The position numbers and the translations under genes were made by a program. A stretch of DNA of 64,000 nt, taken from assembly GCF_034259105.1 (NCBI RefSeq), contig NZ_CP139478.1:631001-695000 (forward strand), written 5' to 3'. A model generated the notes under the pieces. That model ran no database searches. It was given only the letters and a program-made list of their open reading frames with translations, and had not been told where the DNA came from. Positions 1 to 8,547 of this stretch are shown here, one piece after another (the first letter of the stretch is position 1; every line of letters begins with the position of its first letter). The DNA comes from Limosilactobacillus reuteri (lineage in GTDB: Bacteria; Bacillota; Bacilli; Lactobacillales; Lactobacillaceae).

Positions 1-375
1 AGCATCGAATTAGGCCGCAAGATGGTTGACCATTTTCAAAGTGAGGAGCAAGAAAGTGTTTGTATTGCTTGTACAGATATCCATAACGAGATAATTGATT
101 GGAAAATTTTGTTTGTAGGCGGCGGATGCGAATGTATTCTTTATCCTGATAAGATTTTTCAATATGCGCTCCGGTGTTCAGCTCAAGGAATTATTATGAT
201 CCACAATCATCCGACGGGAGACATTCATCCCTCCAAGCAGGATGAATCTTTCACTCGCCGCTTAGAACGAGGATGTGAGATTATTGGGCTTCATTTAGTT
301 GACTTTATGATTGTTGGTCGTGATACATACCATAGTTGGCGTGAAGCTAGTTTCGTTAATGAGCTTAAAAAGTAA
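1..375 (+). CDS. radC: RadC/JAB domain protein, 3' part (5' end outside window)
   Basis: The reading frame is open from the first base (S-I-E-L-G-R-K before the first Met at 22), so the gene begins upstream of the window. The visible 124 residues are the C-terminal JAB/MPN-type domain of the RadC family, with the metal-binding motif HNHPTGD near the middle followed by a Ser and Asp-containing helix, as in canonical HNHPSGDxxPS. The family is named after a supposed repair role that has been disputed, and its true function is unsettled. It lies directly upstream of mreB, the usual order in bacilli and lactobacilli. The start cannot be determined here. Confidence 0.9.
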   Translation, partial: SIELGRKMVDHFQSEEQESVCIACTDIHNEIIDWKILFVGGGCECILYPDKIFQYALRCSAQGIIMIHNHPTGDIHPSKQDESFTRRLERGCEIIGLHLVDFMIVGRDTYHSWREASFVNELKK

Positions 376-457
376 AGAAACTTTTAATTTATTGCAATAA
401 TTACGCTTTCTTTGTTCTTATTAATGTATATTAATGTTCGTATGTACCGAGTGGCTA

Positions 458-466
458 TGGTATAAT
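458..466 (+). promoter_or_regulatory. Extended -10 promoter of mreB
   Basis: TGGTATAAT is a perfect extended -10 element 45 nt upstream of the mreB start. No good -35 hexamer sits 17 nt upstream, which fits an extended -10 promoter. Confidence 0.6.
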
Positions 467-510
467 ATGCACGATATTAATTTGATTTTAAGACGAAGGG
501 AAGAAGCAGA

Positions 511-1512
511 TTGCTAGGAATTGGAACAAAAAATCTTGGCATTGACCTTGGAACTGCTAATACAATTGTCTACCTTGAAGGTAAGGGTATTGTATTAAGA
601 GAACCATCAGTTGTTGCTCGTAATTCTAAGACTAACGAAGTAATCGCTGTTGGCAGTGATGCCCGTGATATGATCGGACGGACGCCAGAAAGCATTGTGG
701 CTATCCGACCAATGAAAGACGGTGTTATTGCTGATTACGACACAACAGTTGCAATGATGAAGTATTATATTGATAAAGCACTAGGAAATAATGGTAAGCC
801 ATATGTTATGGTATGTGTTCCTAGTGGGATCACGGAAGTTGAAAAACGGGCAGTGATTGATGCTACTCGAGTTGCAGGTGCTCGTGATGCTTATGTTATT
901 GAAGAACCATTTGCAGCAGCCATTGGAGCAGGTTTACCAGTTATGGATCCAACTGGTAGTATGGTTGTTGATATTGGTGGAGGTACTACTGATGTTGCTA
1001 CCATTTCATTAGGTGGTATCGTCTCAAGTCGTTCAATTCGAATGGCTGGTGATAAGATGAATGATGCGATTGTTCAATATGTTCGCCAACATATGAATTT
1101 ATTAATTGGTGAACGAACAGCTGAAAAGCTTAAATGGGATATTGGATCTGCATCTGTTGAAGCTGCTGAAGAAATGGGAACAACACAAGTTCGCGGTCGT
1201 GATCTTGTAACTGGATTGCCAAAGACAATGCAAGTATCCGCAAAAGATGTTTCAACGGCCCTCCAAGATGTTGTTGATAGCATTATTACGGCAATTAAAG
1301 GAACACTTGAAGAAACTTCTCCAGAAATTGCTGCTGATGTTATTGATCACGGAATTGTATTAACTGGTGGAGGCACATTATTAAAGCATTTACCAGATGT
1401 TATTGCAGATGCAACCAAAGTACCAGTGTTCATTGCTAACGATCCCCTTGACTGTGTTGCTATTGGTACCGGCGAGTCATTAAAGAGTATTGATGTAATG
1501 AAGAAAAAGTAA
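511..1512 (+). CDS. mreB: Rod-shape determining actin homologue MreB
   Basis: This 333-residue protein is a bacterial actin that polymerises under the membrane and guides sidewall peptidoglycan synthesis. Actin-fold nucleotide-binding motifs are visible: the phosphate-1 segment DLGTANT near residue 12, the phosphate-2 segment DIGGGTTD near residue 155 and the adenosine segment LTGGG near residue 287. The start is TTG at 511 with a GAAGGGA ribosome binding site 7-8 nt upstream. mreC and mreD follow, so this is a normal mreBCD cluster, although a strong hairpin separates mreB from mreC. Length and motifs are typical of the family. Confidence 0.97.
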   Translation: MLGIGTKNLGIDLGTANTIVYLEGKGIVLREPSVVARNSKTNEVIAVGSDARDMIGRTPESIVAIRPMKDGVIADYDTTVAMMKYYIDKALGNNGKPYVMVCVPSGITEVEKRAVIDATRVAGARDAYVIEEPFAAAIGAGLPVMDPTGSMVVDIGGGTTDVATISLGGIVSSRSIRMAGDKMNDAIVQYVRQHMNLLIGERTAEKLKWDIGSASVEAAEEMGTTQVRGRDLVTGLPKTMQVSAKDVSTALQDVVDSIITAIKGTLEETSPEIAADVIDHGIVLTGGGTLLKHLPDVIADATKVPVFIANDPLDCVAIGTGESLKSIDVMKKK

Positions 1513-1569
1513 AATGATTCTCTGACAGTGACGTCAGCGATGAATCATCATTAGTACTAACTAATGACT

Positions 1570-1612
1570 GACGGGGCTGATTGCCAAGCAGGATTGTTTG
1601 GCAGGCCCCGTC
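1570..1612 (+). terminator. Strong stem-loop between mreB and mreC
   Basis: GACGGGGC at 1570-1577 pairs with GCCCCGTC at 1605-1612, and an inner arm TGCCAA (1582-1587) pairs with TTGGCA (1598-1603). Only CTTAATT follows, not a proper T-run, so it may be a leaky terminator, a processing site or a stabilising structure that sets mreB above mreCD. Confidence 0.5.
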
Positions 1613-1645
1613 TTAATTACCTTGTGTATGCATTGGAGGGTCATA

Positions 1646-2503
1646 ATGCAGAAATTTTTTTCCAATCGCCGATTAGTTATTGCTGTGATAATTCTAGTTG
1701 TCTGTTTTGGACTAATGGCGGGTTCTGTTTCTTTACGGAATAGGCGAAATACACCACCGATCATCCAACAATTTGGAAATGATATTGTTGGTTTTGTTGA
1801 TAGTGCAGTTGCTCTCCCTGTAAATTGGGCACAGACAAGCGTGAGTTCAATAAATGGGTTGATGAATACTTATTCTGAAAACCGTGAACTTAAACAGCAA
1901 GTAACTGAATTAGCACAAACTAAAGTCCGTGATCAGACCTTAGCTCATGAAAACAAACAATTAAAACAACAGTTAAAACTTAATAATTCAATGACCGACT
2001 ATAATACAGTTACAGCGGCTGTGTTAATGCGCACACCTTCTTCATGGCAAAGACAACTCGTGATTAATAAGGGGCAATCTAGTGGTATTAAGAAGAATAT
2101 GCCTGTTATGAGTGATAGTGGGTTAATTGGTCGGATTACAGAAGTAAATAAAACTAATAGTAAAGTTGAATTATTGAGTGATACCAGTGAATCATCAAAC
2201 CGTTTTGCAATTACTCTTAATGGTCAAAATGGGAAAGTGATTAATGGGATTATCACCGGATATAATGCAAGAAATAACGAGCTTGAAATGGGACAAGTAA
2301 CTTCTAAAGCTAAAATAAAAAAAGGTACCCGAGTAGTAACCAGTGGAATGGGTGGTGTGACACCTAAGGGACTTTATGTTGGTCGCGTGTCACGTGTCGG
2401 TAAAGATGATTATGGTCTCGCCCAGAAAATCTATATTACTCCAGCAACGGACTTTAATGATATTAATATTGTTACAGTTGCTGAAGCGGCCTCACAGGAG
2501 TGA
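1646..2503 (+). CDS. mreC: Rod-shape determining protein MreC
   Basis: MreC is a bitopic membrane protein that links MreB, MreD and the penicillin-binding proteins of the elongasome. The 285-residue protein has a short basic N-terminus (MQKFFSNRRL), one membrane segment at about residues 9-26, a coiled-coil region (about 70-110) and the extracellular beta-rich MreC domain. I chose ATG 1646 because GGAGGG lies 6 nt upstream; the frame also has a TTG at 1598, but that codon lies inside the intergenic hairpin. mreD starts 6 nt after the stop. Confidence 0.95.
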   Translation: MQKFFSNRRLVIAVIILVVCFGLMAGSVSLRNRRNTPPIIQQFGNDIVGFVDSAVALPVNWAQTSVSSINGLMNTYSENRELKQQVTELAQTKVRDQTLAHENKQLKQQLKLNNSMTDYNTVTAAVLMRTPSSWQRQLVINKGQSSGIKKNMPVMSDSGLIGRITEVNKTNSKVELLSDTSESSNRFAITLNGQNGKVINGIITGYNARNNELEMGQVTSKAKIKKGTRVVTSGMGGVTPKGLYVGRVSRVGKDDYGLAQKIYITPATDFNDINIVTVAEAASQE

Positions 2504-2509
2504 TAAATT

Positions 2510-3046
2510 ATGTATCGTTTATCACGCTTAAAATATATATTCCCAATTGGTTTATTTGTATGCCTGTTTTTGGACGGCGCTTTAAGCCATGTGTGGGCAC
2601 CATTATTTTTCAGCTATCCCTATTCAATGGTGAGTGAACTTGTCTTACTATGGTTAGTCTTATCGTATTTCTTTCAAGATGATATTGAGATTCCATTAAT
2701 TCCATTTGCAATTGCTGCCGGTGCAGTTTATGATTTATACTTTTCGGGAATTTTAGGATTGTATATTTTCTTGTATCCATTAGTGGTAGAAATAACTAAA
2801 ATTTTATCTCGTTATTTTAGTTCATCATTTCTTTCGATGATTATGATTTTCTTTGTTGATATTGTCATTTTTGAGACCTTTAATTATTGGGCATATTATT
2901 TAGTAAATATTACTAATGTTGGTTTTGGGGACTATCTTATTTATACGCTTGCTCCAACATTAGCATTGAATTTAATTTATTTTGTTGTCCTCTTCTGGCC
3001 AATTCGCGCAATATATCGCTGGGCATTAGACGATGATCAAATTTAA
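2510..3046 (+). CDS. mreD: Rod-shape determining membrane protein MreD
   Basis: This 178-residue, very hydrophobic protein with five or six predicted membrane segments fits MreD, the integral membrane partner of MreC in the cell-elongation complex. It contains few fixed motifs; the assignment rests on length, topology and position immediately behind mreC (6-nt gap). The transcript probably ends soon after, since a new promoter and T-box leader begin within 10 nt of the stop codon. Confidence 0.92.
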   Translation: MYRLSRLKYIFPIGLFVCLFLDGALSHVWAPLFFSYPYSMVSELVLLWLVLSYFFQDDIEIPLIPFAIAAGAVYDLYFSGILGLYIFLYPLVVEITKILSRYFSSSFLSMIMIFFVDIVIFETFNYWAYYLVNITNVGFGDYLIYTLAPTLALNLIYFVVLFWPIRAIYRWALDDDQI

Positions 3047-3055
3047 AATTAGTGC

Positions 3056-3084
3056 TTGACACAATAGATATTCCAGTATAGGAT
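3056..3084 (+). promoter_or_regulatory. Promoter of the ABC transporter operon
   Basis: TTGACA at 3056-3061, a 17-nt spacer and TAGGAT at 3079-3084. It lies directly upstream of the T-box leader and would start transcription near 3091. Confidence 0.6.
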
Positions 3085-3089
3085 ATTTA

Positions 3090-3358
3090 CAACATCATAA
3101 ATGACAGTGAACAGACTAGTAGAGCTTTAAGCATTGCAAAGAAAGTCCTTAATGATGGGAAGGGATCAATGTTTCGGCTTGAATCACATCTGTGAGTTGG
3201 CCTTCTGAAAGCCATAGTAGGAAGACCCGGGGAAGCCCGTTACAGCGCGGAGTTTATTTTAATGAACTCACTAAGGCTATTATTCGTGAGAAAATAGCAA
3301 GATGAGGTGGAACCGCGGAAACGCCCTCGTAGCCAGTTTAGGCTCGAGGGTGTTTTTT
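3090..3358 (+). promoter_or_regulatory. T-box leader, probably histidine-specific
   Basis: The conserved T-box AGGTGGAACCGCGG is at 3305-3318, followed by a terminator (CGCCCTCG/CGAGGGTG, then six T) at 3322-3358. Upstream lies a Stem I region with AGTA at 3118-3121 on the 5' side and GAA-T-CAC-A at 3181-3188 on the 3' side; CAGA (3112-3115) can pair with TCTG (3189-3192) below it. By analogy with characterised specifier loops (GAA, one base, codon, purine) the specifier is CAC, histidine. Uncharged tRNA would stabilise the antiterminator and switch on the transporter. Reading the frame one base earlier would give TCA (Ser), so specificity is less certain than the T-box itself. Confidence 0.88.
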
Positions 3359-3360
3359 GT

Positions 3361-3466
3361 TTCATTAAAATAGACTTATTAAGGCAAATATTGCGAAATG
3401 TTTGTAAACATGAGGTGGAACCACGATGTACTCGTCCTCTAGGAGGTATCTCCTAGAGGATTTTTT
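3361..3466 (+). promoter_or_regulatory. Second, truncated T-box antiterminator/terminator module
   Basis: A second T-box AGGTGGAACCACG occurs at 3413-3425, about 95 nt after the first, followed by a perfect 11-bp terminator stem (TCCTCTAGGAG/CTCCTAGAGGA, 3435-3460) and six T. Only about 50 nt separate it from the first terminator, too little for a Stem I with specifier loop. It looks like a duplicated expression platform lacking its own codon-reading domain. Confidence 0.75.
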
Positions 3467-3514
3467 CTTTTCCTGTTATTTCTATTAGTCAATAATTTAA
3501 GGAGGCAATAGTAA

Positions 3515-4162
3515 ATGTCAATGCAATATATAAGTGAAATTCTACCTTCATTATTCCAGGGGGCTACTCTTACATTACAAATTTTCTTCTGGACATTAGT
3601 TGGGTCTCTGCCATTAGGGATTTTGGTTAGCTTAGGACTTACTTCTAAAATCAAACCTTTGAAGTGGATATTAGAAATTTATATTTGGTTAATGCGGGGA
3701 ACGCCTTTGCTGCTTCAACTGATCTTTGTATTCTATGGGTTACCAATTATTGGCATTGTTTTTGAACGTTACGATGCCGCCTTAGTTGCTTTTATTTTGA
3801 ATTACGCAGCTTATTTTGCTGAAATTTTCCGTGGTGGTTTCCAATCTGTTGATCAAGGTCAGTTTGAAGCAGCACGTGTTTTACGACTAAGCTACTGGCA
3901 AACTCTTCGTAAGATCATCATTCCCCAGGTAATAAAAATCGTTATTCCATCAATTGGGAATGAAGTTATTAACTTAGTAAAAGATTCATCGTTAGTTTAC
4001 GTAATTGGTCTCGGTGACCTACTTCGTGCAGGAAATGTAGCAACTTCACGGGATGTCACGCTTGTCCCATTGATGTTAGTCGGATTAATCTACTTGATCC
4101 TTGTAGGAATTTGTACATTAATTCTGCGGCAAGTTGAAAAATGTTATGCATACTTCAAGTAA
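3515..4162 (+). CDS. Amino-acid ABC transporter permease (HisM/GlnP family)
   Basis: This 215-residue integral membrane protein has five hydrophobic segments and the polar amino-acid permease signature, including the EAA-like loop QFEAARVLRLSYWQTLRKIIIPQ near residues 122-144 that contacts the ATPase. It forms the membrane channel of an importer together with the next two genes. The ATG at 3515 follows a clear AAGGAGG site. The T-box leader with a likely histidine codon suggests histidine uptake, and his T-box-regulated transporters (called hisXYZ) have been proposed in lactobacilli; substrate assignment here is inference. Confidence 0.9.
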   Translation: MSMQYISEILPSLFQGATLTLQIFFWTLVGSLPLGILVSLGLTSKIKPLKWILEIYIWLMRGTPLLLQLIFVFYGLPIIGIVFERYDAALVAFILNYAAYFAEIFRGGFQSVDQGQFEAARVLRLSYWQTLRKIIIPQVIKIVIPSIGNEVINLVKDSSLVYVIGLGDLLRAGNVATSRDVTLVPLMLVGLIYLILVGICTLILRQVEKCYAYFK

Positions 4163-4176
4163 AGGAGGGGATCTAA

Positions 4177-4827
4177 ATGTTAGAAGTTCGAGATTTAAAA
4201 AAGAGTTTTGGCGATCGGCAAATTTTAGATGGGGTTAATTTAACAGTTAAAGATGGTGAAATTCTTTGTATTGTTGGTCCATCAGGTGCTGGGAAAACGA
4301 CCTTACTTCGTTGCATTACTGGACTGGAAACTCCTGATAGTGGTGAGTTTTTCATTAACGGTCGTCGATTTGACCCTCAGGGAACAGATGCAGCTGACCG
4401 GGTAATCGGTGTGGTTTTTCAAGATTTTAAGCTTTTCCCAAATCTTTCGGTAATGGAAAATATCACGTTAGCGCCGATGATGGTATTGAAAAAGGATAAA
4501 CAAGAAGCAATTGCTGATGCGCAAAAACTGCTTGAAGAATTAGGCCTTAATACAAAAGGGAAATTATACCCCTACCAACTTTCGGGTGGACAAAAGCAAC
4601 GGGTTGCAATTGCTCGTGCATTAGCAATGAAGCCTAAAATTTTGTGCTATGATGAACCGACATCAGCGCTTGATCCAAACCTCCGAAAAGATGTGGCTAA
4701 TATTATTTTGGGATTAAAGAAGGACGGAATGACTCAATTAATTGTTACTCACGATTTAGAATTTGCCGAAGATATTGCTGATGATATTTTACGAGTACAA
4801 CCACTTGATCAACGTCAGAATAAATAG
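4177..4827 (+). CDS. Amino-acid ABC transporter ATP-binding protein
   Basis: The 216-residue cytoplasmic ATPase has Walker A GPSGAGKTT near residue 35, Q-loop QDFKLFPNL, the ABC signature LSGGQKQR near residue 130, Walker B ILCYDEPTSALDP and the H-loop THD. It belongs to the GlnQ/HisP class of polar amino-acid importers. It starts 14 nt after the permease gene with AAGGAGG upstream, so the two are co-translated. The next gene, the binding lipoprotein, begins 17 nt after its stop. Confidence 0.93.
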   Translation: MLEVRDLKKSFGDRQILDGVNLTVKDGEILCIVGPSGAGKTTLLRCITGLETPDSGEFFINGRRFDPQGTDAADRVIGVVFQDFKLFPNLSVMENITLAPMMVLKKDKQEAIADAQKLLEELGLNTKGKLYPYQLSGGQKQRVAIARALAMKPKILCYDEPTSALDPNLRKDVANIILGLKKDGMTQLIVTHDLEFAEDIADDILRVQPLDQRQNK

Positions 4828-4844
4828 TGAGAGGAGAAATACTG

Positions 4845-5696
4845 ATGAAAAAAGCGAAAGCAATTTGGTTACTTATTTTGTTAGTAGTACCTGTTCTCCT
4901 TCTTAGTGGCTGTGAAAGTGTAACGAAGCGTGCTGATACGCAAGATACATGGAACCGGATCGAGCGACGGAAACGAGTGATTGTTGGCCTTGATGATAGC
5001 TTTGTTCCAATGGGTTTTCGCCAAAAGAATGGAAAGCTGGTTGGTTATGACGTTGATCTTGCCCGGGCTGTTTTTAAGCAGTATGGGATAAAGGTTGATT
5101 TTCAGCCAATTGATTGGTCAATGAAAGAGACTGAGCTAAAAAACGGGACGATTGACTTATTATGGAATGGTTATTCTGTTAATCCTAGTCGTGCCAAAAA
5201 GGTTGCCTTTAGTCGTTACTATTTAGAGAATCGGCAGATATTAGTAACTAAAAAGAAGAGTAACATTAAAAATTTGAACGGAATGACTGGTAAAACACTC
5301 GGAGTGCAGAATGGTTCAACGGGAGTAACCGTTTTGGATGAGAAGCCAAAGTTGTTAAAAGATAAAATAAAGAACCATACACCAGTTCTTTATGATACAT
5401 TTCCTAATGCATTCATTGACTTAAATGCAAATCGAATTCAAGGAATTTTAATGGATGAGGTTTATGCTAATTACTATATTAAGCACCAACCAAATAGTAA
5501 TTCATACCGCACTTATATCAGCAAAGAGTTGCCAATGGAACATTTTGCAGTGGGAATGCGGAAAGGTGACAAGACCTTAAAGAAGAAAATTAATCAAGGT
5601 TTAGGTAATTTACAAAAAAACGGTGAATTATGGAAGCTTAATGAAAAATGGTTCGGTCAAGATAGTAATTACTTAGGACCAGATAACACCAAATAA
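4845..5696 (+). CDS. Amino-acid ABC transporter substrate-binding lipoprotein
   Basis: The 283-residue precursor has a lipoprotein signal (KK, hydrophobic stretch, lipobox LLSGC), so it is anchored to the outer face of the membrane by the Cys near residue 22. The rest is a family 3 solute-binding protein, with the typical segments VGLDDSFVPMGF, GYDVDLARA and LWNGYSV. I chose ATG 4845 (GAGGAGA upstream) over GTG 4827, which overlaps the previous stop and would spoil the signal peptide. It captures the substrate for the permease/ATPase pair; histidine is a guess from the T-box. Confidence 0.92.
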   Translation: MKKAKAIWLLILLVVPVLLLSGCESVTKRADTQDTWNRIERRKRVIVGLDDSFVPMGFRQKNGKLVGYDVDLARAVFKQYGIKVDFQPIDWSMKETELKNGTIDLLWNGYSVNPSRAKKVAFSRYYLENRQILVTKKKSNIKNLNGMTGKTLGVQNGSTGVTVLDEKPKLLKDKIKNHTPVLYDTFPNAFIDLNANRIQGILMDEVYANYYIKHQPNSNSYRTYISKELPMEHFAVGMRKGDKTLKKKINQGLGNLQKNGELWKLNEKWFGQDSNYLGPDNTK

Positions 5697-5736
5697 AAAG
5701 AGCAGGGACTTGAAAATAGTTTCTGCCCTTTATTAT
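5697..5736 (+). terminator. Rho-independent terminator of the transporter operon
   Basis: An interrupted stem (AAAGAGCAGGGACT against AGTTTCTGCCCTTT) with a short A-rich loop ends in TTTATTATTT just after the lipoprotein gene. Confidence 0.75.
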
Positions 5737-5898
5737 TTCCTACAAACAAATTAATAAAAATATGATGAATTTACGTAATCGGTTTGTAATTTACTCATAT
5801 TTAACGTATCATTATTCAGTATGATAATTCGAATGTAACTAGGTTGCAGCTAGTGGAATCCCTCTTGCTGCATTTTATATTGAAGGGAGAAAGAGAAC

Positions 5899-7146
5899 GT
5901 GGATTTTAATCTTGCTCGTGGCGTGGACTTGCACATTATACCCACAAAACAATTTAAGATGAATCACGTCTTAATAGATTTTGCGACTCCGCAAACACCA
6001 ACGAATGCTACTGCACGAAATTTATTGGCAAACCTATTAGAGACCAGCACGCATCGCTATCCAACACAGACGGCTTTGGCTCGTCAATTGGCATCTTTAT
6101 ATGGTGCCTATGTTAATTTATATGTTAACCGTCTGGGGACATTGCATACTGTCCGATTACGAGCAAGTTTTGTCAATAATCGCTTTGTTGATGAAGATTT
6201 ATTTGAAAAGATTAGTGGCTTAATAAATGAGATCATTTTCCATCCGCTAATCGATGACGGGGAATTTGATGGTCCTACTTTTAGAATTCAATCTAATAAT
6301 TTAAAAAGTGCGATAAAGTCGCTTTATGACGATAAACAATTTTTGGCTAATCAACGTCTTATGGACTTGTACTACCAAAGTGATTCTGTAATGAAGGTAC
6401 CTAGTTTCGGTCAAATTGCCGATCTTGAGAACCTAAATGCTAAAAGTTTAGTTTCAACGTATCATTCAATGATTAATGAAGATAAAATTGATATTTTTGT
6501 GTTAGGTGACATTGATCCGATGCGTGCTCAGCAAGTTGTTGCTAAGCTGCCTTTTAAGGATCGCAACATTGTTAATAAGTCACCTTTATATCATCAAGCA
6601 TTGTATGATCAAGTTCAAAGAAAAACAGAATATCAACAAGTAAATCAGGCAAAGTTAAATTTGGCATATTCTTTGCCTATCTATTATCATGACGCCGATT
6701 ACTATGCTGGCTTAGTTTTCAATGGACTTTTTGGTGGCACGCCATATTCAAAGCTTTTTACGAATGTCCGTGAAAAAGCTAGTTTAGCTTATTATGCTTC
6801 TAGCCGGCTTCTTCCATTCAATGGGATTGTAAGTGTTCAAACGGGAATTCAAGCGAGTGATCAAGAAAAAGTTCGAAATATGATTCAGGAACAACTATCC
6901 GCTTTACAAAATGGTGATTTTACTACTGAGACGTTAAGTGAAGTTCAAGATAGTTTGATTAACCAATACCGGGCAGGGCACGATTTGGCAAGTAATGTTT
7001 TGGAACAACAGTTAGTTACCAAATTAGTTAATGAATCGGATAAGAACTTTATTACCGAAATAAAAAAAGTAACCGTAGCTGACGTTATGCGTGTTGCTAA
7101 ACAGATGAAGCTTCAGGCAGTTTATTTATTAAGTGGTGAGAAATAA
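5899..7146 (+). CDS. M16 peptidase-like protein, inactive partner (YmfF type)
   Basis: This 415-residue protein belongs to the M16 (pitrilysin) family but lacks the inverted zinc motif HxxEH in its N-terminal domain (the equivalent stretch reads NLLETSTHRYPT), as is usual for YmfF-type members. It probably pairs with the catalytically competent YmfH-like protein encoded next. The C-terminal half has the R/Y substrate-binding region (GLFGGTPYSKLFTNVREKASLAYY). Start is GTG 5899 after AAGGGAGAAAGAG. The stop (7144-7146) is just upstream of ymfH. Function in the cell is not known from the sequence. Confidence 0.85.
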   Translation: MDFNLARGVDLHIIPTKQFKMNHVLIDFATPQTPTNATARNLLANLLETSTHRYPTQTALARQLASLYGAYVNLYVNRLGTLHTVRLRASFVNNRFVDEDLFEKISGLINEIIFHPLIDDGEFDGPTFRIQSNNLKSAIKSLYDDKQFLANQRLMDLYYQSDSVMKVPSFGQIADLENLNAKSLVSTYHSMINEDKIDIFVLGDIDPMRAQQVVAKLPFKDRNIVNKSPLYHQALYDQVQRKTEYQQVNQAKLNLAYSLPIYYHDADYYAGLVFNGLFGGTPYSKLFTNVREKASLAYYASSRLLPFNGIVSVQTGIQASDQEKVRNMIQEQLSALQNGDFTTETLSEVQDSLINQYRAGHDLASNVLEQQLVTKLVNESDKNFITEIKKVTVADVMRVAKQMKLQAVYLLSGEK

Positions 7147-7150
7147 TTAT

Positions 7151-8449
7151 ATGGATAGAGAAGTTTATCAAAAATTTAACCAGTCCATTTACCGTGAACA
7201 ATTATCAAATGGTTTGAAAGTCCAGCTCTTACCAATGGAAGGCTACCATAAGACATATGCTATTTTAACAGCAGATTTTGGTTCCATTGATAATCATTTT
7301 ATACCGTACCATCAAAAGGAGGCAATTACTGTTCCAGACGGGGTTGCCCACTTCCTTGAACATAAAATGTTTGAGAAAAAAGATCATGATGCCTTTGACT
7401 TGTTTGGTAAACTAGGAGCTGATTCAAATGCCTTTACTAGTTTTACCCAAACAAGTTATCTTTTTTCGACGACCAGTAATCTCCATGAGAATTTAGATGT
7501 TCTATTGGATTTTGTTCAAGATCCATACTTTACTGCAGAAACCGTGAAGAAAGAGCAGGGAATTATTGGCCAAGAAATTCAAATGTATGAGGATGACCCG
7601 AGTTGGCGGCTTTACTTAGGTATTTTAGGTAATTTGTACCCCAAAGATCCAATGCGGATTGATATTGCGGGAACGGTTGAATCAATCAGTCATATTACAC
7701 CAGAAATTTTGATGGATAGTTATCGGACTTCCTATCAACCAACCAATATGAACCTTTCCCTTGTAGGACGCTTAGATCCAAAAGAAACAATGGCGTGGAT
7801 CAAACAAAATCAAGAACAAAAGATTTTCGTTCCCGCAGAGACACCCCAACGGTTATTTAGCCTGAACGATCCAACTGCGCATGATGTAATTCCATTCCGT
7901 TCACTAACGATGGATATTGTTCGTCCTAAAGTGATGGTAGGCTTACGAGGAACCAAGCAATTTGATGATGGTAAAGAACGGCTCCACTACAAATTAGCAA
8001 TTGATCTTTTGTTAGATGTTTTGTTTGACGATACTTCAGATAACTATTTACGTTTGTACAACAATGAAACATTGGATGACACGTTTAGCTACAACTTTGA
8101 AATGCAACGGGGCTTTCATTTTGCGTACTTTAGCTCTGATACTGATCAGATGGAACGCTTTGCAGATGAAGTTATTGATATTCTTGAAAGTGCTGATCAG
8201 CAAATTGAAGCGGCGCGGACAAGATTTGAGGGAATTAAAAAAGCAGAACTAGGGCAGTTGATTGGCTTGTTAGATTCGCCAGAAGCAATTGCTAATCGCT
8301 ATGCTGGAGACCTGTTTGCTGGCGCTAGCTTGATGGATGAGATAGCGACCTTGGAAACTATTACGATTGATGATCTTTATCAAGTTGCAAAAGAGTTTAT
8401 TACTCCGCAAGGTATTTCGGTATACCAAGTTGTTCCGCAACATCAATAA
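7151..8449 (+). CDS. M16 zinc metallopeptidase (YmfH type)
   Basis: The 432-residue protein carries the inverted zinc-binding motif HFLEHKMFE (HxxEH) near residue 71 and a downstream Glu region (EEIQMYEDDP-like GQEIQMYEDDPSW), so it should be the active subunit of an M16 pair with the preceding gene. In lactobacilli and bacilli this pair lies upstream of rodZ/ymfM and pgsA, as here. I prefer ATG 7151, with GGTGAG about 10 nt upstream, over an earlier in-frame GTG/ATG overlap inside the previous gene. Substrate is unknown. Confidence 0.9.
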   Translation: MDREVYQKFNQSIYREQLSNGLKVQLLPMEGYHKTYAILTADFGSIDNHFIPYHQKEAITVPDGVAHFLEHKMFEKKDHDAFDLFGKLGADSNAFTSFTQTSYLFSTTSNLHENLDVLLDFVQDPYFTAETVKKEQGIIGQEIQMYEDDPSWRLYLGILGNLYPKDPMRIDIAGTVESISHITPEILMDSYRTSYQPTNMNLSLVGRLDPKETMAWIKQNQEQKIFVPAETPQRLFSLNDPTAHDVIPFRSLTMDIVRPKVMVGLRGTKQFDDGKERLHYKLAIDLLLDVLFDDTSDNYLRLYNNETLDDTFSYNFEMQRGFHFAYFSSDTDQMERFADEVIDILESADQQIEAARTRFEGIKKAELGQLIGLLDSPEAIANRYAGDLFAGASLMDEIATLETITIDDLYQVAKEFITPQGISVYQVVPQHQ

Positions 8450-8500
8450 ACTAAACTTTTCCTATAGATTTATTCCGATAAGCTAATATATAATTGAGCA

Positions 8501-8509
8501 TGATATAAT
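8501..8509 (+). promoter_or_regulatory. Extended -10 promoter upstream of rodZ-like gene
   Basis: TGATATAAT, a perfect extended -10, lies 38 nt upstream of the ATG at 8548. The -35 region is weak. Confidence 0.5.
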
Positions 8510-8547
8510 ATCCAAGAGTAAAGATAAATGAAAATGGAGATAGAATA

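Noticed and set aside
380..415. Terminator after radC
   Set aside because: AAAGAAA and TTTCTTT can pair, but the stem is short, A/T only and widely spaced, so I do not list it.
8016..8252. 78-codon frame within the YmfH-type gene
   Set aside because: It is in another frame of a well-supported gene and shows no family resemblance.
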